NCBI RefSeq assembly: GCF_014337215.1
Contig: NZ_CP060635.1
Span: 3,543,501 to 3,607,500, forward strand
Direction of reading: 5' to 3'
Source of the DNA: Wansuia hejianensis
Lineage (GTDB): Bacteria > Bacillota > Clostridia > Lachnospirales > Lachnospiraceae
Length of the DNA stretch: 64,000 nt
The notes beneath the pieces were generated by a model, which had not been told where the DNA came from, ran no database searches, and saw nothing but the letters and a program-made list of their open reading frames with translations. Below, one piece after another: positions 41,477 to 50,829 of the stretch (position 1 is the stretch's first letter; every line of letters starts with the position of its first letter). The position numbers and the translations under genes were made by a program.

Positions 41477-42634
41477 ATGGACATATATGAGTTGATCGCT
41501 CCCTGCCACTTTGGCCTGGAGTCGGTGATGAAACGGGAGATTCTGGATCTGGGTTATGAGATAAGTTCGGTGGAGGACGGAAAGGTAACATTCCTGGGAG
41601 ACGCGGAGGCAATTGCCTATGCCAACATCTTCCTGAGGACTACGGAGAGGGTGCTTCTGAAGGTGGGACAGTTTCAGGCGGAGAGCTTTGAAGAGCTGTT
41701 TGAGCAAACGCGCGCCCTGCCCTGGGAGAATTATATCCCCAAAGACGGGAAATTTTGGGTTGCGAAGGCTAATTCTATTAAAAGCAAGCTGTTCAGCCCT
41801 TCAGATATTCAGTCTGTCATGAAAAAGGCCATTGTGGAGCGGCTAAAGGAACACTATCGTGTGGAATGGTTTCCGGAGGACGGGGCCAGCTATCCGATCC
41901 GGGTATCTTTTTTGAAAGATCAGGCGGTAATTGGCCTGGACACGACGGGGGTTTCTCTGCATAAGAGAGGATACCGACAGCTGACGGCCAAGGCACCGAT
42001 CACAGAGACGCTGGCGGCTGCTCTTCTGATGCTAACGCCCTGGAAGAGGGAACGTATTCTGGTGGACCCTTTTTGCGGCAGCGGGACCTTCGTTATAGAA
42101 GCAGCGATGATGGCAGCAGTCATAGCCCCCGGCATGAACCGGACATTTCTGGCACAGCAGTGGAGAGAACTGGTTCCAGAGAAGTGCTGGCGTGATGCCC
42201 TGGAAGAGGCAAGGGAACAGGTGGATCTTTCGGTGGCAACTGATATTCAGGGGTATGATATCGACGGTGAGATCATCAAAGCAGCCAGAGAAAATGCCAG
42301 GCTGGCCGGCGTGGAGCAAATGATACATTTTCAGCAGAGGGCAGTATCAGAATTGTCGCATTCCGGAAAATATGGATTTATAGTGACAAATCCCCCTTAT
42401 GGAGAACGGCTGGAGGAAAAATCGGCGCTCCCCGAAATATACCGTACCCTGGGAGAACGTTTTTCGCAGTTAGATACCTGGTCGCTGTATCTCATCACCA
42501 ATTTTGAGGATGCCCAGCGCTGTATAGGCAGGCAGGCGGCCAAGAACAGAAAAATCTACAACGGAATGCTGAAAACTTATTTTTACCAGTATCCGGGACC
42601 AAAGCCGCCAAAAAGAACAGAAAAAATCCAGTAG
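41477..42634 (+). CDS. THUMP-domain class I rRNA methyltransferase (RlmL N-half/YpsC type)
   Basis: A 385-residue protein: N-terminal ferredoxin-like and THUMP domains (residues about 1-160, MDIYELIAPCHFGLE), then a methyltransferase domain with ILVDPFCGSGTFVIEAAMMA and catalytic TNPPYGERL. This is the N-terminal half of E. coli RlmL and the Bacillus YpsC pattern, methylating N2 of a 23S rRNA guanine. Start ATG after AAGGAG. It follows yfcE closely and precedes a promoter for rdgB. Confidence 0.9.
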   Translation: MDIYELIAPCHFGLESVMKREILDLGYEISSVEDGKVTFLGDAEAIAYANIFLRTTERVLLKVGQFQAESFEELFEQTRALPWENYIPKDGKFWVAKANSIKSKLFSPSDIQSVMKKAIVERLKEHYRVEWFPEDGASYPIRVSFLKDQAVIGLDTTGVSLHKRGYRQLTAKAPITETLAAALLMLTPWKRERILVDPFCGSGTFVIEAAMMAAVIAPGMNRTFLAQQWRELVPEKCWRDALEEAREQVDLSVATDIQGYDIDGEIIKAARENARLAGVEQMIHFQQRAVSELSHSGKYGFIVTNPPYGERLEEKSALPEIYRTLGERFSQLDTWSLYLITNFEDAQRCIGRQAAKNRKIYNGMLKTYFYQYPGPKPPKRTEKIQ

Positions 42635-42637
42635 AAA

Positions 42638-42666
42638 TTGTCAACCTACCCCAAATCGTGTATAAT
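42638..42666 (+). promoter_or_regulatory. Promoter of the rdgB transcript
   Basis: TTGTCA (42638-42643), a 17-base spacer and TATAAT (42661-42666), 20 bases before the gene. Confidence 0.75.
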
Positions 42667-42685
42667 ACGGAGGATAAAGAGTAAT

Positions 42686-43297
42686 ATGTACCAGATAATT
42701 TTTGCTACCGGAAATGCCGGAAAGATGAAAGAAGTCCGGGAGATCCTCGCAGACCTTCCCGCGCAGGTCCTGTCAATGAAAGAGGCAGGAATAGACACAG
42801 ACATTGTGGAGGACGGCACCTCATTTGAGGAGAATGCGGTCATAAAAGCGAGAGCGGTTGCCGGCGCCCTGGGCGAAAGGGAAAAGGCGGTAGTGCTGGC
42901 GGATGATTCAGGTCTGGAGATAGACTGGCTGAATGGAGAACCGGGCATATATTCAGCGCGCTACATGGGCGAGGATACTTCCTACAGGATTAAAAACGCC
43001 AATCTGATTGCCCGCCTGGACGGTGTCCCTCCCGAAAAAAGGACGGCCCGTTTTGTCTGTGCCATCGCAGCAGTGCTTCCGGACGGGGAGGTACTTACGA
43101 CCCGTGGAGTTATAGAGGGGAAGATCGGCTATGAGGAACGGGGGGCCAACGGATTCGGATACGATCCTATTTTCTATCTGCCGGATATGAGCAGAACGAC
43201 GGCAGAGCTGACTCCTGCGGAGAAAAACGCAGTCAGCCATCGGGGAAATGCCTTAATGGCGATGAAAAAGGAATTGTCGGAGAGGATGCAGGGATGA
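42686..43297 (+). CDS. rdgB: XTP/dITP diphosphatase (Ham1/RdgB)
   Basis: A 203-residue pyrophosphatase that removes non-canonical purine nucleotides (dITP, XTP) from the pool. Marks: IIFATGNAGKMKEVREIL at the N-terminus, ADDSGLEIDWLNGEPGIYSA, and GANGFGYDPIFYLP near the end. The start is the ATG with GGAGG upstream. Its stop overlaps the next gene's start (ATGA). Confidence 0.95.
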   Translation: MYQIIFATGNAGKMKEVREILADLPAQVLSMKEAGIDTDIVEDGTSFEENAVIKARAVAGALGEREKAVVLADDSGLEIDWLNGEPGIYSARYMGEDTSYRIKNANLIARLDGVPPEKRTARFVCAIAAVLPDGEVLTTRGVIEGKIGYEERGANGFGYDPIFYLPDMSRTTAELTPAEKNAVSHRGNALMAMKKELSERMQG

Positions 43298-43776
43298 AAG
43301 TTTTGGTTGTAAGCGATACTCATGGACATGCGGAACAGATTAAGAGGGTTCTGGATAAGACCGGGGCTGTTGATGCTCTTGTACACTGTGGGGATATTGA
43401 GGGGCAGGAGGAATATATCCGCAGGCTGGCGGATTGTCCCTGCTATATGGTTGCGGGGAATAATGACTGGGGAACTGACCTGAACAGAGAGATTTTGCTG
43501 ACACTGGATGATTACCGGGTATTTATCACTCATGGGCATTCTTATGGAGTGTCTCTGGGAACGGAGCGGATTCGGGATGAAGCGGCCAGCCGGAATGTGC
43601 AGATCGCAATTTTCGGCCACACGCACAGGCCTCTGATCGATACCGAGGATAACCTGACATTGCTCAATCCCGGTTCCCTCTGTTATCCGCGCCAGATCGG
43701 CAGGAAACCTACATATCTGGTCATCAATATAGACAGGGATCATGAGGCTCATTATGCCATCGGACAGCTGGATTAG
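43294..43776 (+). CDS. YfcE/MJ0936-family metallophosphoesterase
   Basis: A 160-residue phosphoesterase with VVSDTHGHAEQIKRVL, LVHCGDIEG, VAGNNDW, ITHGHSYG and FGHTHRPLI, the full metal-binding set of the family. It overlaps rdgB by four bases, a conserved pairing in Firmicutes. The substrate is unknown. It is a second, shorter paralogue of the enzyme at 40926. Confidence 0.92.
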   Translation: MKVLVVSDTHGHAEQIKRVLDKTGAVDALVHCGDIEGQEEYIRRLADCPCYMVAGNNDWGTDLNREILLTLDDYRVFITHGHSYGVSLGTERIRDEAASRNVQIAIFGHTHRPLIDTEDNLTLLNPGSLCYPRQIGRKPTYLVINIDRDHEAHYAIGQLD

Positions 43777-43815
43777 GGACCTGATTTGCGGCGCGCAGTT
43801 TACAGAAAAAAAGTA

Positions 43816-43844
43816 TTGACAAGTTGTGGTTTATATAATATACT
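43816..43844 (+). promoter_or_regulatory. Promoter of the tRNA operon
   Basis: TTGACA (43816-43821), a 17-base spacer and TATACT (43839-43844). A small hairpin CTGGTTT/AAACCAG follows at about 43862-43880. Confidence 0.8.
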
Positions 43845-43906
43845 ATAACTTGCGTTAAGCGCTGGTTTGCCCAAAACCAGTGCAGATAGCGGATTCTGTG
43901 ACCTTT

Positions 43907-43981
43907 CGGGGTGTGGCTCAGCTTGGCTAGAGCGCCTGGTTTGGGACCAGGAGGTCGCAGGTTCGAATCCTGTCACCCCGA
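43907..43981 (+). tRNA. tRNA-Pro (TGG)
   Basis: Acceptor CGGGGTG pairs with CACCCCG; anticodon loop TTTGGGA gives TGG. GGTTCGAATCC arm present. The discriminator is A and no CCA is encoded. Confidence 0.97.
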
Positions 43982-44006
43982 CTGACAGCCCGTATTGGGC
44001 ATGCGT

Positions 44007-44077
44007 GCAGGTGTAGTTCAATGGTAGAACACCAGCCTTCCAAGCTGGATACGTGGGTTCGATTCCCATCACCTGCT
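44007..44077 (+). tRNA. tRNA-Gly (TCC)
   Basis: Acceptor GCAGGTG pairs with CACCTGC; anticodon loop CTTCCAA gives TCC. The discriminator is T; no CCA is encoded. Confidence 0.97.
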
Positions 44078-44096
44078 TTGTACCGTAAGGTACTAC

Positions 44097-44170
<74 letters not shown>

Positions 44171-44262
44171 TTTTCGCTTATAAGCGGATAGGGTGAAAGG
44201 TAATCCATTCACTCTCAGTGCAGATGTATTTCTTCCGCCGGAAGAACTCGGCACATGAATAT

Positions 44263-44337
44263 GGTGGGTATAGCGCAGTTGGTTAGCGCGCCAGATTGTG
44301 GCTCTGGAGGCCAAGGGTTCGAATCCCTTTATCCACC
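44263..44337 (+). tRNA. tRNA-His (GTG)
   Basis: Acceptor GTGGGTA pairs with TATCCAC; the extra G(-1) at 44263 faces C73 at 44337, the His identity pair. Anticodon loop TTGTGGC gives GTG. No CCA is encoded. Confidence 0.97.
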
Positions 44338-44357
44338 CTGCCGTGATGGCGAAACAT

Positions 44358-44429
44358 TGGGCTATCGCCAAGCGGTAAGGCACAGCACTTTGACTGCTGC
44401 ATACGCTGGTTCGAATCCAGCTAGCCCAG
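44358..44429 (+). tRNA. tRNA-Gln (TTG)
   Basis: Acceptor TGGGCTA pairs with TAGCCCA; anticodon loop CTTTGAC gives TTG. No CCA is encoded. Confidence 0.97.
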
Positions 44430-44437
44430 TCACTTAC

Positions 44438-44510
44438 GGAGCATTAGCTCAGGTGGTAGAGCACTTGACTTTTAATCAAGTTGTCCGGGGTTCGAATCCC
44501 CGATGCTTCA
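44438..44510 (+). tRNA. tRNA-Lys (TTT)
   Basis: Acceptor GGAGCAT pairs with ATGCTTC with one wobble; anticodon loop CTTTTAA gives TTT. No CCA is encoded. Confidence 0.97.
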
Positions 44511-44519
44511 CGAAGAATG

Positions 44520-44577
44520 GATGATGACTTTTACTCTTAGGAATGGGATTCGTGAGGGCAGAAGTCATCATCTGTTT
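44520..44577 (+). terminator. Inverted repeat between tRNA-Lys and tRNA-Leu
   Basis: GATGATGACTT (44520-44530) pairs perfectly with AAGTCATCATC (44562-44572), then TGTTTTAT. It may end part of the transcripts before tRNA-Leu, which would then be less expressed, or serve in processing. Confidence 0.6.
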
Positions 44578-44584
44578 TATATAC

Positions 44585-44664
44585 GCGGCTATGGCGGAAT
44601 TGGCAGACGCGGCGGGTTTAGGTCCCGTTGGGAAACCATGCAGGTTCAAGTCCTGTTAGCCGCA
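44585..44664 (+). tRNA. tRNA-Leu (TAG)
   Basis: Acceptor GCGGCTA pairs with TAGCCGC; anticodon loop TTTAGGT gives TAG; a long variable arm as expected for Leu. No CCA is encoded. Confidence 0.95.
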
Positions 44665-44671
44665 GAGGAAT

Positions 44672-44772
44672 GGGCCACTGCAAAATGATTGTTCCACGAG
44701 GGCTAGTTTTTCCGGACGGAATGCGGAATTATTTGCCTGCCGGTGGTTTCTGTTTTGCAGCGGCCCTGTTTT
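44672..44772 (+). terminator. Long terminator hairpin closing the tRNA operon
   Basis: GGGCCACTGCAAAA (44672-44685) pairs with TTTTGCAGCGGCCC (44753-44766) with one A-C mismatch, then TGTTTTAAT. The 67-base loop holds little further structure. The rest of the gap before the rho promoter shows nothing else. Confidence 0.65.
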
Positions 44773-44897
44773 AATACTCAGCCGGCACAGCATGAGAAGT
44801 GCTAAATCAGTCCCTGTCCGTTATCAGTTGTATTTATAATGAAGAAAAAGAGGCTGCAGGGGCACGAAGATGGATAAATTCTGTCGAAAAAAAATAG

Positions 44898-44926
44898 TTG
44901 AGTTTTATACCCCCTTTTGCTATACT
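44898..44926 (+). promoter_or_regulatory. Promoter of rho
   Basis: TTGAGT (44898-44903), a 17-base spacer and TATACT (44921-44926), followed by the palindrome ACTATATATAGT. The leader before the start is about 125 bases, space for Rho autoregulation. Confidence 0.65.
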
Positions 44927-45056
44927 ATATATAGTGTTTTGGCATATTGTGGATTTTGCCATCTATACACAGACGTATTATCCCGTCTATTGACACTTGT
45001 CAGTCAATCTCAAAAATCCCCGTTGTGAACAATAGAAAGATGTGAGGAATAGAACC

Positions 45057-46451
45057 ATGATGAAAGAAAAATATGAGTCTTTGCCATTAAGTGAACTGAG
45101 GCAGGTCGCTAAGGCCAGAGGTCTGAAGGGGATTTCAACCCTGCGCAAGGAACAGCTGGTAGAGCGGATGCTGCAGGAAGATGAAAAGGAGAAGACGGAA
45201 AAGCCAGAGAGACCAGACCCGGAAACAGAGGAAAAGCCAGACAGATCTGAACGGGCAGACGGAGGGAAAGGCCGTCCGGTAAATGACGGTGAAGAGCATC
45301 CGAAATCAGATTTCCAGGCATTGGACAGCGGCCAGGAGGTCTGCGGGATCCTGGAAGTGCTGGCGGACGGATATGGGTTTATCCGTTCAGACAATTTCCT
45401 GCCCGGTGACAATGATGTATATGTATCCCCTTCCCAGATCCGCAGGTTTGGACTGAAGACCGGTGACGTGCTGAAGGGAAATACCAGGGTTAAATCACAG
45501 AATGAGAAGTTTTCAGCCTTATTATATGTTAAGAATATCAATGGGATGAGCCCTCATGAGAGCTCAAAACGTTTTAATTTTGAAGATATGACGCCGATCT
45601 TTCCGGATCACAGAATTCATCTGGAGAGGCCCGGCGGAAGTCTGGCCATGAGGATCGTAGATCTGGTCAGCCCCATCGGTAAGGGGCAGAGGGGGATGAT
45701 CGTATCGCCTCCGAAAGCTGGAAAAACCACACTTCTGAAGGACGCAGCCAAATCAATCCTGCGCAACAATCCGGAGATGCATCTTATGATCCTGCTGATT
45801 GACGAGCGGCCGGAGGAAGTGACCGATATAAAGGAGACGGTGCAGGGGCCAAATGTGGAAGTGATCTACTCTACCTTTGATGAACTGCCGGAGCACCACA
45901 AGAGGGTGTCTGAGATGGTTATTGAACGTGCAAAGCGCCTGGTAGAGAACAAAAGGGACGTAGTGATTTTTATTGACAGCATTACCCGTCTGGCGCGAGC
46001 CTATAACCAGGTGGTGCCGCCCAGCGGAAGAACACTCTCCGGTGGTCTGGACCCGGCGGCCCTCCATATGCCGAAGCGTTTCTTCGGCGCGGCCCGGAAT
46101 ATGCGTGAAGGCGGAAGCCTGACGATTCTGGCAACGGCGCTTGTGGATACGGGAAGCAAGATGGACGATGTGGTCTATGAAGAATTCAAGGGAACCGGCA
46201 ATATGGAACTGGTCCTGGATCGTAAGCTTCAGGAAAAACGGGTCTTCCCCGCTATTGACATTGTGAAGTCCGGGACCAGGCGAGAAGACCTGCTGCTGAC
46301 AACAGAGGAGCAGGAAGCCGTCAGCAGCATGCGGCGAGCACTGAACGGTATGAAGTCCGACGAGGCGGCAGAAAATATCCTGAACATGTTTGCGCGCAGC
46401 CGCAATAACGCTGAACTGGTTCAGGTACTGAGAAAACAAAAAATCATTTAA
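45057..46451 (+). CDS. rho: Transcription termination factor Rho
   Basis: A 464-residue hexameric RNA helicase. Order: N-terminal SAP-like helices ([20 protein letters not shown]), a highly charged insert (about 40-90, Glu/Lys/Pro/Asp rich), the cold-shock RNA-binding domain ([20 protein letters not shown]), and the ATPase core with Walker [15 protein letters not shown] and Walker [17 protein letters not shown]. The Q-loop region follows. Charged inserts before the RNA-binding domain are found in Rho of many Firmicutes. The start has GAGGAA 8 bases before. The gene begins the rho-rpmE-yqhQ-prmC-prfA group. Confidence 0.96.
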   Translation: MMKEKYESLPLSELRQVAKARGLKGISTLRKEQLVERMLQEDEKEKTEKPERPDPETEEKPDRSERADGGKGRPVNDGEEHPKSDFQALDSGQEVCGILEVLADGYGFIRSDNFLPGDNDVYVSPSQIRRFGLKTGDVLKGNTRVKSQNEKFSALLYVKNINGMSPHESSKRFNFEDMTPIFPDHRIHLERPGGSLAMRIVDLVSPIGKGQRGMIVSPPKAGKTTLLKDAAKSILRNNPEMHLMILLIDERPEEVTDIKETVQGPNVEVIYSTFDELPEHHKRVSEMVIERAKRLVENKRDVVIFIDSITRLARAYNQVVPPSGRTLSGGLDPAALHMPKRFFGAARNMREGGSLTILATALVDTGSKMDDVVYEEFKGTGNMELVLDRKLQEKRVFPAIDIVKSGTRREDLLLTTEEQEAVSSMRRALNGMKSDEAAENILNMFARSRNNAELVQVLRKQKII

Positions 46452-46455
46452 TTAC

Positions 46456-46484
46456 TTGCAATTATCAGGGGGATATGATATAAT
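46456..46484 (+). promoter_or_regulatory. Promoter of rpmE
   Basis: TTGCAA (46456-46461), a 17-base spacer and TATAAT (46479-46484). The 95-base leader has a GCTGT/ACAGC hairpin (about 46491-46520) that could be an autoregulatory r-protein leader. Confidence 0.75.
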
Positions 46485-46584
46485 TGCTAAGCTGTTGGAT
46501 TGTTTGAAAGAACGCACAGCCAACGAATCAGGCAAACTATAGATGATATAGCAAGAGATAAATGATATGGAAGAGGTGAAAGCA

Positions 46585-46782
46585 ATGAAAGAGGGAATCC
46601 ATCCGGAGTATTATGAAGCAACAGTTACATGCAACTGCGGTAACACATTTAAGACCGGTTCAACAAAGCAGGATATTCATGTGGAAATTTGTTCCAAATG
46701 CCATCCGTTCTATACCGGACAGCAGAAAGCTGCTGCAGCCCGTGGACGTATTGAGAAATTCAATAAGAAATACGGCATGTAA
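46585..46782 (+). CDS. rpmE: Ribosomal protein L31 (zinc form)
   Basis: A 65-residue protein of the 50S subunit, type A L31 with zinc Cys residues in TCNCGNTF and ICSKCHPF. It starts at [10 protein letters not shown] with GAGGTG upstream; the frame from 46567 adds six residues. A terminator follows. Confidence 0.96.
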   Translation: MKEGIHPEYYEATVTCNCGNTFKTGSTKQDIHVEICSKCHPFYTGQQKAAAARGRIEKFNKKYGM

Positions 46783-46811
46783 TTTAATTGAAGCTTGTAA
46801 GCGTAAACAAA

Positions 46812-46842
46812 GGGTTGAGGTTGCAAAATCTCAACCCATTTT
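46812..46842 (+). terminator. Terminator after rpmE
   Basis: GGGTTGAG (46812-46819) pairs with CTCAACCC (46830-46837), then ATTTTACT. Confidence 0.8.
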
Positions 46843-46930
46843 ACTATGAAAGCCCCGAAGGTACGGAGCACATGTCAGCATGCAGCGAAGCACGGATACC
46901 GGCGGGCGGTCCGACAGAGAGGTAATATGC

Positions 46931-47929
46931 ATGAAATCATCGAACATCGGCGGCCAGGCTGTGATGGAAGGGATCATGATGCGGAATCAGGATCAGTATT
47001 CAATCGCGGTAAGAAAGCCTGACCAGGAAATAGAAGTTAAAGTGGAGCCTTACAAAAGCGTGATCAACTGCAAACCACTTTTGAAAATACCAGTCATACG
47101 CGGTGTGTTCAACTTCATTGATTCACTGGTTGTGGGAATCAAATGTCTGATGTATTCCGCCACATTCTACGAGGAGGAAGAGGACGCAGCAAAACAGGAA
47201 ATGGCAGAAGAAGAGAAAAAAGCCAGGGAAGAGAAAGAGAAAAAAGAGGAGAAGGCGATGATGACAGGCACTCTGATTTTTTCGATTGTGATCGCCGTGG
47301 CCGTATTTATGATGCTTCCATATTTTCTGACGAACCTGTTCCGTCAGGTAATTACCTCTAAATGGGCGATCTCCCTTCTGGAATCCCTTGTACGGGTGGC
47401 GATCTTCCTGGGCTACCTGTTGTTGGTTTCACGGATGAAGGATATCCAGAGGACATTCATGTACCATGGGGCTGAGCATAAATGTATCAACTGCATTGAG
47501 CACGGACTGGAACTGAACGTGGAGAATGTGATGAAAAGTTCCCGCCTGCATAAGCGCTGCGGAACCAGCTTTCTGTTTTTTGTAATCATTGTGAGCGCGG
47601 TGTTCCTGATGTTCATACAAGTCGAATCTCATGTCTGGAGGATTGTGATCCGGCTTTTGCTGGTGCCGGTGATAGCGGGAGTTTCCTATGAGATCATCCG
47701 CCTGGCCGGAAGATCTGAGAATCCTGTGGTGAATCTGCTGAGTAAGCCAGGCATGGCGCTGCAGAAGCTGACAACCAGAGAGCCGGATGAATCTCAGGCG
47801 GAGGTTGCCATAGCGGCAGTGGAAGCTGTATTCGACTGGAGAGCGTTTTTAAAAGAAAATTTTGGATACCAGGCCGTGGATGCGGCTGGTACAGGTGAGG
47901 GAGCAGCGGTTCCCGGAATGGATGCGTAG
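46931..47929 (+). CDS. DUF1385 (YqhQ-like) membrane protein
   Basis: A 332-residue protein with IGGQAVMEGIMMR at the N-terminus, the DUF1385 mark, a Lys/Glu-rich coil (about 85-105), and about four membrane segments. A MYHGAEHKCINCIEHG motif resembles a metal site. Bacillus YqhQ is of unknown function; the family is almost always beside prmC in Clostridia, as here. Start is the ATG with AGAGAGG upstream. It overlaps prmC by eight bases. Confidence 0.88.
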   Translation: MKSSNIGGQAVMEGIMMRNQDQYSIAVRKPDQEIEVKVEPYKSVINCKPLLKIPVIRGVFNFIDSLVVGIKCLMYSATFYEEEEDAAKQEMAEEEKKAREEKEKKEEKAMMTGTLIFSIVIAVAVFMMLPYFLTNLFRQVITSKWAISLLESLVRVAIFLGYLLLVSRMKDIQRTFMYHGAEHKCINCIEHGLELNVENVMKSSRLHKRCGTSFLFFVIIVSAVFLMFIQVESHVWRIVIRLLLVPVIAGVSYEIIRLAGRSENPVVNLLSKPGMALQKLTTREPDESQAEVAIAAVEAVFDWRAFLKENFGYQAVDAAGTGEGAAVPGMDA

Positions 47930-48785
47930 CGCCGGCGGCGCAGATCGGTCTTTAAAAGCCTGGCTGGATTACGGAACCGAATACCTGCAGGCCAGGCAGA
48001 TTGCAGATGCGAAGACTGATGCCTGGCTGTTGATGGAATATGTGGCGAATATCACTCGTAGTTTTTATTATATGCACATGCATGAGCCCATGGATGAGAA
48101 CGACACGGAGGACTATCTGGGTCTGCTGAAGCGGAGAGGGGAACACGTTCCTGTCCAGTATCTGACGGGAGAAGCCTGGTTCTATGGCTATTCCTTCAGG
48201 GTGAACCAGCATGTGCTGATCCCCAGACAGGATACGGAGATCCTGGTGGAAGAGGCTCTGAAGCGTATAGAGCCGGGTATGAGGGTACTGGATCTCTGTA
48301 CGGGAAGCGGCTGTGTTCTGCTGTCGGTTCTGAAAGAGGCTTCTGTGTCAGGGGTGGGAACAGATATCTCGCAGGAAGCTTTGTTAGTGGCAGAGCTGAA
48401 CAGGAAGCGTCTGGGTGTTCATGCGGGCTGGATTGAAAGCGATCTGTTTGAAAATGTGGGAGGTACGTTCCAGATGATCTTGTCCAATCCGCCCTACATC
48501 CCTTCTGATGTAATACCGGAACTGGATCCGGAGGTGCGGGAGCATGAGCCGGTGCTGGCGCTGGACGGCAGGGAAGACGGCCTGTATTTCTACAGGAGGA
48601 TCGTGGATGAGGCCCGAAGCTATCTCTGCCCTGGCGGCTGGCTCTGCCTGGAGATAGGATATGACCAGGGAGAAGCCCTGGAGAACATGCTGAAGAGCCA
48701 TGGTTATACGGAAGTGAAAATCATCAAGGACCTGGCCGGGAACGACCGTGTTGCGGTTGGCGCGCTGAGCGGCCGGGAGCTGTAG
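47922..48785 (+). CDS. prmC: Peptide chain release factor glutamine methyltransferase
   Basis: A 287-residue SAM enzyme that methylates Gln of the GGQ motif of release factors. Marks: N-terminal helical domain (LKAWLDYGTEYLQARQIADA), RVLDLCTGSGCVLLSVLKE, and catalytic NPPY in ILSNPPYIPSDV. The start used is the ATG inside the end of the previous gene; an open frame starts 60 bases earlier. Its target prfA follows 12 bases later. Confidence 0.94.
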   Translation: MRSAGGADRSLKAWLDYGTEYLQARQIADAKTDAWLLMEYVANITRSFYYMHMHEPMDENDTEDYLGLLKRRGEHVPVQYLTGEAWFYGYSFRVNQHVLIPRQDTEILVEEALKRIEPGMRVLDLCTGSGCVLLSVLKEASVSGVGTDISQEALLVAELNRKRLGVHAGWIESDLFENVGGTFQMILSNPPYIPSDVIPELDPEVREHEPVLALDGREDGLYFYRRIVDEARSYLCPGGWLCLEIGYDQGEALENMLKSHGYTEVKIIKDLAGNDRVAVGALSGREL

Positions 48786-48797
48786 GAGGAAGCTATT

Positions 48798-49883
48798 ATG
48801 TTTGATAAGCTGGAGGATATACTGATCCGGCTGGAGGAGATACTGCGTCAGCTCAATGAGCCGGGTGTGGCGGATGACCCGTCGGGATTCCAGAGGCTGA
48901 TGAAGGAGCAGGCAGAGCTGCAGCCCATTGCGGACACCTATCTGGCCTATAAGAAGAGCCGGCAGACCATTGAAGACAGCCTGGAGCTTCTGGACACTGA
49001 GAATGACGAAGAGATGCGGGAAATGCTGAAGGAAGAGCTGGCAGAGGCGAAAAAACAGCAGGAAGAGCTGGAGCATGAGCTGAAGATTTTGCTGCTGCCC
49101 AGAGACCCCAACGACAGCAAAAATGTAATCGTAGAGATCCGGGCGGGAGCCGGAGGGGATGAGGCCGCTCTCTTTGCAGCGGAAATCTACCGGATGTATA
49201 ATAAATACGCGGAATCCCGGAACTGGAAGACGGAGATGATGAGCCTGAACGAGAATGGAATCGGCGGTTTTAAGGAAGTTACCTTCCTGCTGAACGGTGC
49301 CGGTGCCTATTCAAGGCTGAAATATGAGAGCGGCGTACACCGGGTGCAGCGGGTGCCGGAGACGGAGAGCGGAGGACGTATCCATACTTCCACGATCACC
49401 GTTGCTATCATGCCGGAGGCAGAGGAAATTGATTTCCATCTGGATATGAATGACTGTAAGTTTGATGTATTCCGGGCGTCCGGAAACGGGGGACAGTGTG
49501 TTAATACAACGGATTCCGCAGTGCGCCTGACCCACATCCCTTCGGGAATCGTCATTTCCTGCCAGGATGAGAAATCGCAGCTGAAGAATAAAGAGAAAGC
49601 CCTGAAGGTTCTGCGTTCGCGCCTCTATGAGATGGAGCTTGAGAAGCAGCATGATGCGGAGGCTAAGGAACGGAGAAGCCAGGTGGGCACCGGGGACCGT
49701 TCAGAGAAGATCCGTACCTACAATTTCCCCCAGGGGCGGGTGACAGATCACAGGATCAAGCTGACACTGCACAAGATAGACAGCATTTTGAACGGAGAGA
49801 TGGATGAGCTGATCGACAGCCTGACGGCAGCAGACCAGGCGGCCAAATTGGCGAACCTGCAGGGAGAGGAACAGGAGGGTTGA
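48798..49883 (+). CDS. prfA: Peptide chain release factor 1
   Basis: A 361-residue release factor reading UAA and UAG. The peptidyl-hydrolysis GGQ motif is in [15 protein letters not shown]; the codon-recognition PxT tripeptide appears as PET in [10 protein letters not shown]. The N-terminal coiled coil is rich in Glu/Leu. AGGAGGAAGC precedes the ATG. It follows prmC, its modifying enzyme. Confidence 0.96.
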   Translation: MFDKLEDILIRLEEILRQLNEPGVADDPSGFQRLMKEQAELQPIADTYLAYKKSRQTIEDSLELLDTENDEEMREMLKEELAEAKKQQEELEHELKILLLPRDPNDSKNVIVEIRAGAGGDEAALFAAEIYRMYNKYAESRNWKTEMMSLNENGIGGFKEVTFLLNGAGAYSRLKYESGVHRVQRVPETESGGRIHTSTITVAIMPEAEEIDFHLDMNDCKFDVFRASGNGGQCVNTTDSAVRLTHIPSGIVISCQDEKSQLKNKEKALKVLRSRLYEMELEKQHDAEAKERRSQVGTGDRSEKIRTYNFPQGRVTDHRIKLTLHKIDSILNGEMDELIDSLTAADQAAKLANLQGEEQEG

Positions 49884-49890
49884 ATACGGT

Positions 49891-50811
49891 ATGAAAAAAA
49901 CAGCGCTGGTGATTATGGCTGCCGGGATTGGGAGCCGCTTTGGCAAGGGGATCAAACAGCTGGAGCCAGTGGGGCCGGGGGGAGAGATCATCATGGATTA
50001 CTCGGTTCATGATGCACTGGAAGCTGGCTTTAATAAGGTGGTATTTATTATCCGCAAGGATCTTGAGAAGGATTTTAAGGAAATTATCGGGCAGCGGATG
50101 GAGCAGAGAACAGAGGTAGTCTATGCGTTCCAGGAGCTGGATGATCTGCCGGACGGCTTCACGAAGCCAGAGGGACGGACGAAGCCCTGGGGCACAGGGC
50201 AGGCGATCCTTTGCTGCAAAGGCCTGGTTCATGAACCTTTTGCGGTTATTAATGCAGATGATTATTATGGTAAAGAACCTTTTGTCAAGCTGCATGACTA
50301 CCTGATCCAGGATCATCCGGTCAGAGACGGAGTGCAGCCGGTCTGCATGGCTGGTTTCCGTTTGGGCAACACGCTGAGCGACAATGGAGGCGTTACCCGC
50401 GGAGTCTGTGTGATGGACGGCCAGAACCGTCTGATTGGGATACATGAAACCTCTAATATAGTAAAGACTGCGGAGGGAGCGGCTGTGGAAGGCGAGCAGG
50501 GACTGACTCCGCTGGACGCCGATTCCAGAGTGTCCATGAACATGTGGGGGCTTCAGCCGGAATTTATAGATTTACTGGAAAAAGGTTTTGTAAGCTTTCT
50601 GTCGGAGATGGAATCGGGAGATCTGAAAAAAGAATATCTGCTTCCCATTTTTATCGACGGGCTTCTGCAGAGCGGCCGCGCTCAGGTAAAGGTGCTGGAA
50701 ACTCAGGAGAACTGGTTCGGAGTCACCTATCAGGAAGATAAAGAGGCTGTGGTACGGGCTTTTCAGAGACTGATTGCCGAAGGGGTATACAGCCGGAATC
50801 TCTATGAATGA
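49891..50811 (+). CDS. Sugar-phosphate nucleotidyltransferase-family protein
   Basis: A 306-residue protein with VIMAAGIGSRFGKGIKQLEP, the nucleotide-binding loop of the GT-A nucleotidyltransferase fold, and AVINADDYYG holding the metal Asp pair. WGTGQAILCCKGLV fits sugar-1-phosphate nucleotidyltransferases. The sugar is unknown. It comes 7 bases after prfA and 18 bases before glmM, so a link to nucleotide-sugar synthesis is likely. RBS GGAGGG. Confidence 0.85.
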   Translation: MKKTALVIMAAGIGSRFGKGIKQLEPVGPGGEIIMDYSVHDALEAGFNKVVFIIRKDLEKDFKEIIGQRMEQRTEVVYAFQELDDLPDGFTKPEGRTKPWGTGQAILCCKGLVHEPFAVINADDYYGKEPFVKLHDYLIQDHPVRDGVQPVCMAGFRLGNTLSDNGGVTRGVCVMDGQNRLIGIHETSNIVKTAEGAAVEGEQGLTPLDADSRVSMNMWGLQPEFIDLLEKGFVSFLSEMESGDLKKEYLLPIFIDGLLQSGRAQVKVLETQENWFGVTYQEDKEAVVRAFQRLIAEGVYSRNLYE

Positions 50812-50829
50812 CAAAAAAGGAGGCAGCAA

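Noticed and set aside
44200..44690. Protein-coding frames across the tRNA genes
   Set aside because: They run through intact cloverleaf tRNAs and have no ribosome-binding sites.
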